The notes under the pieces are model-generated. The model saw only the letters and a program-made list of their open reading frames with translations, did not search any database and had not been told where the DNA came from. Both the position numbers and the translations under genes were made by a program. From Cohnella xylanilytica (GTDB lineage Bacteria; Bacillota; Bacilli; Paenibacillales; Paenibacillaceae): a DNA stretch of 64,000 nt. The DNA is taken from positions 1 to 64,000 of the forward strand of contig NZ_JACJVR010000015.1 of the NCBI RefSeq assembly GCF_014212175.1, read 5' to 3'. Position 1 is the stretch's first letter; every line of letters starts with the position of its first letter. Shown in pieces: positions 54,644-62,497 of the stretch.

Positions 54644-56398
54644 CTACCCCAAGAAACCATCAACTACTTTTTGAATTTCTCTCTTCCAAGCAGGAGCATG
54701 TGCATTTCTAGGAATTAAACATGTGTCCAGTACCCTTCTGAACTCTTTATTGTCATAGCGGTTCGTAACATATTTTTCCATCATTAAAATGAATTGCTTT
54801 AGTGTAATCGGTACAATGTTAATGAAATCTGGTTCGTCTCCTGTGTACCAAACGCCAACACGGAATGTTTCTGCTGTATTATTATCAATGGAACGTGCTA
54901 AGAACAATCCGTAAACAGGTTTTCCACTTGCCGCGGCGACCTTTGCTTTTTCTTTTGCAACGTGCCTACGGACTGGTTCGCCTTCTGCGGCTTCTTGGCG
55001 TGATGAAGTTGTTAGAGTTACCTCCACTACCAGAACATAGTCCTCAAATTCGAATATCAAATCGGGACCGCCACCGGGGGCACAACCTAACGGGAAAAAG
55101 TCTTGGTCAACCTTAAATCTCCTTGCTTCATGCGGTTTGTTTACAAGTTGATTAATAGCTAGAAACGCTCTCCATACCGCCCATTCCAAGTATGCAGGTT
55201 CGTCTTCAATATCAATATCATACGTTTCTTCATCAATCGGTTGCTTATCAATCTTTTTGAGATAAGCAATAATTTCCTTTACTTGTTCCTCTTCATCTTG
55301 TTGGGACGCATAATTCTTTTCTAGGACTTGTTGGTATAATACCTCAAGTCTAAGTCGTACTTGATTCAAATCAGCAACTTCTTGCGTCTCTGGTATAGTC
55401 GGTACTAATGCTTCATCCATACCGGAGTCAATGAGAAGTTGACGGAATCTAACGATTTCTTCTCTAGCCGTAATTTCATTATCAGTTGGAAGTTGAGAAC
55501 CGTTCCAAAGACGAGTTAGATATTCTTTGCCGTTTTCTTTACCGATAATCCGACGGTCAACTGAAATGATTGCGTTGATTATTGGTAACTTTTTATCACT
55601 AAGAATAAGCCGTTTTCCCTTTAATGAGACAAGTCCCGTTAATCGTGGGTATCTGAAATTCACGTCAGCGTAATCCTTTAGCGAATCCCTTTGTAAACCA
55701 ACACTAGCGGCAATACGTTCTAACAAGGCGTTATCCACTCTACGTTTTGCAACTCTACCTGTGACCGCATTTCTTTCGGCTCTAAATTCAAGGATTTTTT
55801 CAACAACTTCATCAACAGACTTGTGGTCTCGATAAATTTGCACTATCCCCATTTCAACTTTGCTTAAGCCTTCCGAGTTTTCAAGTGAACCCAACCTTTG
55901 AAGCACTTGTAAGATAAAAATAAATGGGTTAAAACTTTCTTCGCCGTTAGTCGGTTCAATCACAGAAGGAATCTCATATGCAAGTAATGCTCTTAGCATA
56001 CATTCTTGTTGTTCCTGAACTGTTTCGGCGTTTATCATTCTTTGACCACTTGGCGTAATCTCATAAGCGCGACCAGTCAACCCGTACTCTGGATTTTCAG
56101 CCACAACTTCTAAAATTGCAGGGTCTTTTTCGTCCGGTCTTAAATCTCTTTTGAATTTATGCGTGATAAATCCAAGTTGAGATAAGCAGGAACGCCATTT
56201 ACGTCCCATATCGCTGTAATCTCTCTGCTTGTTTGCAATTTCAATAACGCCTGCTCTATCAAGTTCATCAGCAAATAAACGCTCTTGCGATTTACCGATG
56301 ATATTACCGTTTAACGTATTCTTAAGTACAATCAAACCTTCACGTATTCGTAAAGGATTTCTTACAGTTGTATTACCAAAATGCCACGGAGAACTCAT
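54644..56398 (-). CDS. AlwI-family type II (IIS-like) restriction endonuclease
   Basis: 584 residues. The C-terminal PD-(D/E)xK-like core is GGGPDLIFEFEDYVLVVEVTLTTSSRQEAAEGEPVRRH, as in AlwI/MlyI/BstNBI-type enzymes (VEVT-R..E...RH). AlwI cuts near GGATC; the site here is unknown. ATG 56398 follows GAGGTG by six bases. It lies 12-20 bases after the methyltransferase, a tight R-M operon. Cognate protection comes from that gene. Confidence 0.82.
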   Translation of the reverse strand: MSSPWHFGNTTVRNPLRIREGLIVLKNTLNGNIIGKSQERLFADELDRAGVIEIANKQRDYSDMGRKWRSCLSQLGFITHKFKRDLRPDEKDPAILEVVAENPEYGLTGRAYEITPSGQRMINAETVQEQQECMLRALLAYEIPSVIEPTNGEESFNPFIFILQVLQRLGSLENSEGLSKVEMGIVQIYRDHKSVDEVVEKILEFRAERNAVTGRVAKRRVDNALLERIAASVGLQRDSLKDYADVNFRYPRLTGLVSLKGKRLILSDKKLPIINAIISVDRRIIGKENGKEYLTRLWNGSQLPTDNEITAREEIVRFRQLLIDSGMDEALVPTIPETQEVADLNQVRLRLEVLYQQVLEKNYASQQDEEEQVKEIIAYLKKIDKQPIDEETYDIDIEDEPAYLEWAVWRAFLAINQLVNKPHEARRFKVDQDFFPLGCAPGGGPDLIFEFEDYVLVVEVTLTTSSRQEAAEGEPVRRHVAKEKAKVAAASGKPVYGLFLARSIDNNTAETFRVGVWYTGDEPDFINIVPITLKQFILMMEKYVTNRYDNKEFRRVLDTCLIPRNAHAPAWKREIQKVVDGFLG

Positions 56399-56419
56399 AC
56401 GGCACACCTCGACAATTGT

Positions 56420-58324
56420 TTAGTATCCGACAAAAATGTACTCTTGTACTTCATTGTTGTTGTCGTCAACTTTATGACCTTGATTTCCAAACGAATATCT
56501 ATGGTCAATCTGGTTGACTTCAACTTTATCTTTATATTTACAAAGAAGTTCAATCATTTCTTCCATTGAAGGGAACGCATTTGAAGAATAGGAAACCATT
56601 ATGATGCTATCCTTGTGTTTAGCAAATAACTTGTCAAATGCATCGTAAGCACCGACCTTTGTTCCAAAAGGCGTAGGATACTTCTTGAATTTTTTGGTTT
56701 TTGTATCCTGTTGGATTTCCAAACCTTCCCACCGTTTCGATAGCCCTTCAACAAAATGATAGCGTCTCGTGTACTCGTTATCACTCAACGGGCTGTAATA
56801 CGGTGGGTCGATATAAACTAAATCAGCGTGTCGTCTAAGTTCCATAGTATCCCTATTAGTGGATATGTTTTGTTTGCCGTTATCAAATACTGCATTATTG
56901 TACGCTTCAACGGATTCAAGGAAATGTTCTTTCAAACTTTTTTGTAAATCCTTACGTCCATCATCATATCGATACCCGACGTAAGTAAAAATCCCCCTAG
57001 GTCTTCGTTTCAAGCAAGCACGAGTTAAAGCCGCGATTGCCAACGCTCTTTTATAAGGGTCTTGCAACTTTTCAATTCGTGCTCTCAAATCGTCTATGAA
57101 AATGTTTTCTTCGTCAGAAAAATAAAGACCCTTGAATGTTTCATAAACAAATCCATTACCGTCGCCTTCTTTTAGCAAGAAATTGACGTCTTTTTCGTCT
57201 AGGGTAACGGAATTGTTTTCAACTATCGCTTTTGTTACGTTAGCAGAAAACGTCATAAAGTCATTCGAATAAACGGTTTTACCTTTCGTCTTAAACATGT
57301 AGCTTACTACGCCACTACCACTAAATGCGTCCAACACCGAATCGAATCGGAACTGAGAAGCAATATCCCAAATACTATCAAGTAAATTGTTCTTACTGCC
57401 CATATATCTTGTGCCGGGGAATCGGTCTAACTGCGTATTTGGAATTTCCGGTTTTACAACCTTGAAACTCCTTCTACGTGGTTGTGCCACTACCAATACG
57501 TCTTGTCCGTCACGTTTACTTGCATCCGAATTGATATAACGCTTCGTCTTGTGAACTTCAATTTTGTAATCACGGTATAACTCGTAAACTAATGGATGAT
57601 TCGAGTTAGTCAGAACAACCGTACAACCCAATTCGTAAAGTCGATGAACTTCATTTGCTAATGCAACGTGGTCTTCTTCGTAAAAGAACTCCTTCGTATA
57701 ACGTTTGAAATCCGAATAAGTAGAAATCGGAAGGTAAGGAGGGTCTAAATAAATGAAATCATCCGGTTCGGCGTAGTTGTTCAGAACTTCCAAATAATCG
57801 CCTTCAACGATTGTGGTATCAAATAACGCAGAACTTGCCGCTTTAAGCCCCTCAACATCACAGAAATTAGGGTTCTTGTATTTGCCAAATGGAACATTGA
57901 ACTGACCTTTTTTATTTACACGGTATAGCCCGTTAAAGCAAGTTTTATTCAAGAATAGGGTTCTTGCCGCACGTTCAATATGGCTTAAATGCGTCGGGTC
58001 TTGGCTTCGAATGGAGTAGAAAAATTCCTCTTCATTTACAAAACCCCCAAGACATTCGATTAGTTCATTAACATTATCCCGAACAGTTTTATACAAGTTT
58101 ACTAAATCGGGGTTAGTATCTGATATAACTGCGTTATCCGGTTGCAAGCCAAAGAACATCGCGCCCCCACCGAAAAAAGGTTCAATGTATTTGTTGAATT
58201 TATTCGGAACATGCCGTGCAATTTCATTCCAAAGTTGTTGCTTTCCGCCTGCCCATTTTAATATTGGTTTGGCTATCGGTTTTTCAATCTGCTGAATAAG
58301 TAATTGTTGTTTCGGGACAGCCAT
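56420..58324 (-). CDS. Two-domain adenine-N6 DNA methyltransferase (M.FokI-like fusion of two D12-class domains)
   Basis: 634 residues with two MethyltransfD12-type modules. The first (to ~290) has KPILKWAGGKQQL, FFGGGAMF and DFIYLDPPYLP. The second (~310-634) has RYMGSKNNLLDSI, DAFSGSGVVSYMF and VYIDPPYYSP. Duplicate modules let one protein methylate both strands of an asymmetric site, as M.FokI does. GGTGGT precedes ATG 58324. Paired with the downstream endonuclease. Confidence 0.9.
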   Translation of the reverse strand: MAVPKQQLLIQQIEKPIAKPILKWAGGKQQLWNEIARHVPNKFNKYIEPFFGGGAMFFGLQPDNAVISDTNPDLVNLYKTVRDNVNELIECLGGFVNEEEFFYSIRSQDPTHLSHIERAARTLFLNKTCFNGLYRVNKKGQFNVPFGKYKNPNFCDVEGLKAASSALFDTTIVEGDYLEVLNNYAEPDDFIYLDPPYLPISTYSDFKRYTKEFFYEEDHVALANEVHRLYELGCTVVLTNSNHPLVYELYRDYKIEVHKTKRYINSDASKRDGQDVLVVAQPRRRSFKVVKPEIPNTQLDRFPGTRYMGSKNNLLDSIWDIASQFRFDSVLDAFSGSGVVSYMFKTKGKTVYSNDFMTFSANVTKAIVENNSVTLDEKDVNFLLKEGDGNGFVYETFKGLYFSDEENIFIDDLRARIEKLQDPYKRALAIAALTRACLKRRPRGIFTYVGYRYDDGRKDLQKSLKEHFLESVEAYNNAVFDNGKQNISTNRDTMELRRHADLVYIDPPYYSPLSDNEYTRRYHFVEGLSKRWEGLEIQQDTKTKKFKKYPTPFGTKVGAYDAFDKLFAKHKDSIIMVSYSSNAFPSMEEMIELLCKYKDKVEVNQIDHRYSFGNQGHKVDDNNNEVQEYIFVGY

Positions 58325-58494
58325 TATTTATTACCACCTTTATATTCATTCCGTACCGCACTCACAAAATCTATTCTATCACTTGTAAACATCAACTAGA
58401 ATCCGAACAAACAAACTTTTTTTAAACTCCGTAAATAAATCAATATAACACTTTGAAAATAAGTATGCAAATAAGTAAGTCGCCTTATAAGCCC

Positions 58495-58665
58495 CTGTAC
58501 GTACAACGTCGATTCAAAAAAAATTTGTACGGAGCAGACGAGGGTAAACTCAGGCAAGTCAACCAGAAGCGAATCACTAGGCACTGGGTGGGGTCTATAA
58601 TCCGCCCTAGAAGCTGAACAGAGCCGCCTTCTTACTTCCGGGTGGCTCTGCATAGCTTTGACCGT
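58495..58665. repeat. Direct repeat copy B flanking the R-M module
   Basis: Aligns with 54411-54572: CAAAAAAAATTTGTACGGAG, CAGACGAGGGTAAACTC, TGGGTGGGGTCTA, and a terminal GAGCCGCC...GGGTGGCTCT hairpin (58621-58649). The hairpin serves the resolvase gene on the minus strand. Confidence 0.75.
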
Positions 58666-58685
58666 ATAAAGCCGCTCAACGGCTC

Positions 58686-59267
58686 TCAGACTGTTTCAGT
58701 CACTTGTGTTACTTCTTGCTTTCTCCGATTGAGTTCGCGATAAAGTGACCCCTTACTTACACCTGTCATTTCCTCAATTTGTGTTACCGTAAATTCTCCG
58801 CTCGCGTGTAGCTTGATTGCTTTGTCTAGCTTCTTCTTATCCGTCATAGGGCGACCGCCCTTACGTCCACGTGCTCTAGCGGCTTCTAGTCCTGCTACTG
58901 TACGTTCATGGATGATTGATTTCTCGAACTCTGCAAAGACAGCCATCATGCCGAACATTGCCTTTCCTGCCGCTGTAGAAGTATCTATGTTATCGGAAAG
59001 GCTTACGAACTCAACGCCTTTCTTTTTAAGTAGGTCAAGTGTTGCTATTAGCTTTAGTGTCGAACGTGCTAAGCGGTCAAGTTTGTAAACAATGAAAGTG
59101 TCACCTTCACGAAGCATGTCGATAGCCTTTTCAAGTTCGGGGCGGTCATCTTTTCCGCCGCTTGCTTTCTCTGTGAATATTCGGTCATAACCGAACTTTG
59201 CCAATGCGTCCATTTGCGAATCGAGTGACTGGTCAGCGGTAGATACCCTTGCGTAAGCTATTCTCAT
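58686..59267 (-). CDS. Serine resolvase/invertase
   Basis: 193 residues, small serine recombinase. Catalytic Ser in IAYARVSTADQSLDSQ (~9), KLDRLARSTLKLI, EFEKSIIHERTVAGLEAARARGRKGGRP and a C-terminal HTH (TVTQIEEMTGVSKGSLYREL). Likely resolves dimers or inverts a segment of the element. A res-like region may lie in 59268-59446, where TTTCGTAA and TTTCGAAA motifs cluster. Confidence 0.92.
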   Translation of the reverse strand: MRIAYARVSTADQSLDSQMDALAKFGYDRIFTEKASGGKDDRPELEKAIDMLREGDTFIVYKLDRLARSTLKLIATLDLLKKKGVEFVSLSDNIDTSTAAGKAMFGMMAVFAEFEKSIIHERTVAGLEAARARGRKGGRPMTDKKKLDKAIKLHASGEFTVTQIEEMTGVSKGSLYRELNRRKQEVTQVTETV

Positions 59268-59446
59268 ATTTCTCTCGTTCCTCTCGTTTATGTATCTTTA
59301 ATAAGATTGTATCATAAACGTACTATTTCGTAAATTAGATTTCGAAACGAGTTTCGTAACCGATATTCTTACATAATTGCCTTGAAAACAGACACAATGT
59401 GGACTGTTCCATAAACAATCGTTTACGTACCATGATTTTGAATTGA

Positions 59447-59650
59447 GTGGAAGTTAAAGAGGGGGCGAGAGCAGTATTCCTACGGGTACTGTTCCCGAAG
59501 GGGGCGGAATCATCACAATTAGAGGTGAAACCTAACTTTGTCTGTCCTTTTACTGGTAAACGTTTTGGGTCAATGAAAGCCTTGATAAAGGCGGCTGTGT
59601 CGCACTTGGTGAAATCAGAGCAGAGGAGAATGGAGAATGTAAAGAAGTGA
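59447..59650 (+). CDS. Small hypothetical protein
   Basis: 67 residues from GTG 59447. FVCPFTGKRFGSMKALIKAAVSHL vaguely resembles half of a zinc finger, but only one Cys and one His are present. No convincing ribosome site. The only plus-strand candidate in this part of the island; doubtful. Confidence 0.35.
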   Translation: MEVKEGARAVFLRVLFPKGAESSQLEVKPNFVCPFTGKRFGSMKALIKAAVSHLVKSEQRRMENVKK

Positions 59651-59777
59651 TGGTAAAGCTTTACTTCAATTCAGCCGCCGTTACTTAACTGCCAACGATA
59701 TTCAACTGTCTTGCTGTACTACTTCTTCTCAGTTCATTCTCTATTCTTATAAGGTAAGTTATTAGGGGAGCAAAATG

Positions 59778-59903
59778 CCTAGGTTTTACCTAGGGAAAAT
59801 GAGTATGAAAGGGAAATATATTTCCTTGAATCTCCTATTTGAGGGAAAATAAATTCCATGTACAGGGAAATATTTTTCCTTGTGTATGGAATTTATTTTC
59901 CTC
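59778..59903. repeat. Nested palindromes beside the replication-type gene (origin candidate)
   Basis: Three inverted repeats in 126 bases: CCTAGGTTTTACCTAGG (59778-59794), GGAAATATATTTCC (59812-59825) and a ~63-base near-perfect palindrome (59841-59903) whose arms read AAAATAAATTCCAT and ATGGAATTTATTTT. The last also ends just before the stop of the replication-type gene and could double as its terminator. Confidence 0.7.
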
Positions 59904-59909
59904 TACTGA

Positions 59910-60980
59910 TTAGTTACCCTCGCCAAGTATCTGTTCTAAGGCTTCAAGGCTGAGTCCTTTACGCTCTTGCTTGGCTTCTCGTACTTGTTGTGCCCTCATT
60001 TCTTCTTGGCTCATACCCTTTTTGTCTTTGATTGACCGTTCCTCATACACGATAGGTTTCTGTCCGGTCTTTAGATAATCTTCGACTTTGCAAAGTACAT
60101 CGCAATCAGCCATGAAGAAGGCTCTCGGGTTGAGTTTCTTCGAGTCGTAGCATACAAAGAACGCTTCAATGTGCTTTTTCATGGTGGGTTTTTGTTCGGC
60201 TCGATCAAGGTCTCGATAATGGTGCTGTAATTCCTTAATGCAATCCGTCACTGTTTTTCCTTCACGATTCTTTGTACGATGCTTTTTTCCTGTTGCTTTT
60301 CGGTACTCACTGAGGAAGTGACTCTCAAACTCTGGATATGACCATAACTGCACATCATCGGGTAAGGCGGTCTCAGTTGGTTCAGGCTTGGCTTTATTGG
60401 TCTTTGGTTTGACTTGTCTAGTTCCAACGTAAGCCTTCCCATCAGCTTGAAGTACTTCGCTAAGGTAATTGCGATATGCTGTCAGAATCGTCTCACGATG
60501 GCTCTCAGCGGCGCTTTTAAGCCTAGCGGCATAATTATGTTCTACTACTTTTACAGCGGCTGTAAAAGCTTGTAGAAGGCTATCCGCTTTTTGTCCTTTG
60601 TATAACTCAGTGTTAGCAATGACTTCATTTTCAGCATGACTGAGAAACACAAACGGATTGTTTTCAGGACGGTCAGTAATACTGAAAACGAACTCACCCC
60701 TGTCTCCGCCCTGCATGGAAAAGGTTTCAATAAATCCGTATTCCATCAACCGTTTGGCGTAATTCTTTACTGTCTTGTCATCCTTGTTCCCAAAAACTCT
60801 TTTTAGAAGGAGTCTTGGCAAGGCTACTTTTGTTGGAAGTTGGGCTTGAGCAGTATTAACCCGATTCATAATAAGCCCAAGTAGCTTCAATGAATCCCCT
60901 GTTAGGCGGCTACAACAAGCTACTTCATTTTCTAATCTAAAGTGCCCGTTATGGTACAGTATGAATCTGCCTGTCATCAT
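59910..60980 (-). CDS. Replication-initiator-like protein (putative)
   Basis: 356 residues. The N-terminal ~110 look like winged-helix DNA-binding (LTGDSLKLLGLIMNRVN; KNYAKRLMEYGFIETF); the rest is helical and charged. It overlaps the preceding HTH gene by ATGA. Position after four xis-like genes and next to palindromes suggests element replication or its control, but no Rep family is recognised. Confidence 0.5.
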   Translation of the reverse strand: MMTGRFILYHNGHFRLENEVACCSRLTGDSLKLLGLIMNRVNTAQAQLPTKVALPRLLLKRVFGNKDDKTVKNYAKRLMEYGFIETFSMQGGDRGEFVFSITDRPENNPFVFLSHAENEVIANTELYKGQKADSLLQAFTAAVKVVEHNYAARLKSAAESHRETILTAYRNYLSEVLQADGKAYVGTRQVKPKTNKAKPEPTETALPDDVQLWSYPEFESHFLSEYRKATGKKHRTKNREGKTVTDCIKELQHHYRDLDRAEQKPTMKKHIEAFFVCYDSKKLNPRAFFMADCDVLCKVEDYLKTGQKPIVYEERSIKDKKGMSQEEMRAQQVREAKQERKGLSLEALEQILGEGN

Positions 60981-61159
60981 CTCCGCCCCCTTCTTTGGAT
61001 ATACGCTGAAACGGATTCCCGGCTTATCATGTACGAGCAGGTCTTACCTTCACCAAACTTAACAGCGTCAAGCTGACGGGCTTGTATTGCTCGTAGAATT
61101 GTTCTTTGGCTGACTCCTGCAACCTTGGCGGCTTCTTTTCGGGTGTAAAACTCTTTCAT
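60977..61159 (-). CDS. Small excisionase-like HTH protein 4
   Basis: 60 residues, MerR/Xis-type HTH_17: FYTRKEAAKVAGVSQRTILRAIQARQLDAVKFG. Coupled to the replication-type gene by a 4-base overlap. One of four such genes in a row. Confidence 0.8.
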   Translation of the reverse strand: MKEFYTRKEAAKVAGVSQRTILRAIQARQLDAVKFGEGKTCSYMISRESVSAYIQRRGRR

Positions 61160-61245
61160 GGTCTGTTCCCCCTTGGAATGGTATAAGTTAGTGACAGCAG
61201 AGGGTAAAAAAATAACCCTCTCGTGCTAGTAATCGTTGCAACCTA

Positions 61246-61337
61246 TTGTTCAGTTGCAGTGGGAATTTCCTATAATGAGGGTACACGTTCCTTCTTATTG
61301 CCCCTGCCATGACTCAGCAGGGGCTTTCTTGTGTTCA
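61246..61337 (+). ncRNA. Possible short plus-strand RNA opposing the HTH/rep operon
   Basis: TTGTTC (61246-61251), 19-base spacer, TATAAT (61271-61276), then a GCCCCTG...CAGGGGC hairpin followed by TTTCTT (61300-61335). A ~55-nt transcript antisense to the operon leader would result. Weak -35; speculative. Confidence 0.35.
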
Positions 61338-61352
61338 TTACCGTTCGGGCGG

Positions 61353-61595
61353 CTAGTCATTGTCAGGAAAGAGCCTATCAACGTCATAGTTCATTTCCCG
61401 TAGAAATGCCTTTAGGTCAGACTCTTCAATCCAGAATGGATATTTACCTACGCCCCGAATATTGCCGGGGATTCGTTCAACATGTAGCTTACCTTGCTTA
61501 ACCCATCCGTAGACTGCATCTTCGCTTACCATTCGACTACGACTGTGAGCAGATAGCTTATATGCAATTTGCGAGACCGTGTAATACTTCCCCAT
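61353..61595 (-). CDS. Small excisionase-like HTH protein 3
   Basis: 80 residues: YYTVSQIAYKLSAHSRSRMVSEDAVYGWVKQGKLHVERI, an HTH_17-type domain with an insertion. GGGGAGG precedes ATG 61595, three bases after the previous stop. Confidence 0.78.
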   Translation of the reverse strand: MGKYYTVSQIAYKLSAHSRSRMVSEDAVYGWVKQGKLHVERIPGNIRGVGKYPFWIEESDLKAFLREMNYDVDRLFPDND

Positions 61596-61598
61596 GAC

Positions 61599-61802
61599 CT
61601 AGCGCCTCCCCTCATTGATTGATTGCTCTACGAACGCTCTTAAATCGGCTTCCCGAACTCTCCAAAGCGTCCCGGCTAACTTCATTGCTTTAATCCGCCC
61701 TTCACCAAGCCATTTGTAGCAAGTATTCATATCAATGCTCAACAGCTTTGCGACTTCATCGGCGGAATACAAGCGACCTAGATACGTTTTCATGTCTTCC
61801 AT
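61599..61802 (-). CDS. Small excisionase-like HTH protein 2
   Basis: 67 residues: LYSADEVAKLLSIDMNTCYKWLGEGRIKAMKLAGTLWRVREADL, a clear HTH_17 (Xis/MerR) domain. Its ATG overlaps the previous stop (TAATG). Confidence 0.82.
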   Translation of the reverse strand: MEDMKTYLGRLYSADEVAKLLSIDMNTCYKWLGEGRIKAMKLAGTLWRVREADLRAFVEQSINEGRR

Positions 61803-61981
61803 TATTGCTGACCTCCCGTAGTGTTATTGAGGATGAAGTTCCTGAGACTTTCCTGAGGAATCCTAATTGAGCCACCGACTTTGCAACTTGGGAGTTGTCC
61901 GTTATGACACATGCCATAAACCGTTGTATAGGATAGTTGCAGTATGTCCATGACTTCACGGATGGTGAATAAGCGTTCCAT
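61802..61981 (-). CDS. Small excisionase-like HTH protein 1
   Basis: 59 residues from ATG 61981 (AAGGGG eight bases upstream): LFTIREVMDILQLSYTTVYGMCHNGQLPSCKVGGSIRIPQESL. First gene of the HTH/rep operon; its promoter is just upstream. Confidence 0.82.
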   Translation of the reverse strand: MERLFTIREVMDILQLSYTTVYGMCHNGQLPSCKVGGSIRIPQESLRNFILNNTTGGQQ

Positions 61982-62020
61982 GATGACCGCCCCTTTCGGT
62001 TGTGAAATTGTTACATACAC

Positions 62021-62051
62021 AATATAAGGAAGCGGATTGCAGGATTAACAA
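62021..62051 (-). promoter_or_regulatory. Promoter of the HTH/rep operon
   Basis: Minus strand TTGTTA (62051-62046), ~19-base spacer, TATATT (62026-62021), ~40 bases before the first HTH start. Confidence 0.55.
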
Positions 62052-62339
62052 AAGCGCGTAGAAATATTGAAGAATCTTTAATTATCCGATAAACACGGGA
62101 CATTTAGTTCAGTAAGGGGAGAGAGAACGAAGGTAACTAATTTTTCAGCTTTATTGCACTTTGTGGGAACTTCGTTATCGTTAAATCTGTTGATTTCATC
62201 TGCAAATAGACATAATTACGGCTGTCATTTAATAAGAAGATTCAGGTTATGCCGATTGAAAAAAAATATTCATCCAACCGCAATTTTTTCCCCTCCCGGC
62301 GCGATGGTTACTGCGAACACGCTCAAGGGGGAGCAGAAA

Positions 62340-62495
62340 ATGAATGTAGAACGCACTTATGATGATGGAGCAATATTCCTAGACTTGTTTATGCCGCTCG
62401 TGTACTCGGAAATTGACAGACTGCTAGAACAAGAAGCCAATTCCCAGTATAATGAAGGCAACGCCAATACATCTCATAGTGAAGGAGCGGCGTAA
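62340..62495 (+). CDS. Small acidic protein upstream of the integrase
   Basis: 51 residues: MNVERTYDDGAIFLDLFMPLVYSEIDRLLEQ. AAGGGGGAG lies seven bases before ATG 62340, and the stop is two bases before the integrase start, so it is probably real and co-translated. Family not recognised; a directionality or accessory factor is a guess. Confidence 0.6.
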   Translation: MNVERTYDDGAIFLDLFMPLVYSEIDRLLEQEANSQYNEGNANTSHSEGAA

Positions 62496-62497
62496 CT

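Noticed and set aside
58396..58653. 85-residue minus-strand frame
   Set aside because: It lies wholly in direct repeat B and has no matching frame in copy A.
61190..61225. A third copy of the R-M flanking repeat (CAGCAGAGGGTAAA)
   Set aside because: Only ~14 bases resemble the element and the context is a simple AGAGGGT/ACCCTCT hairpin.
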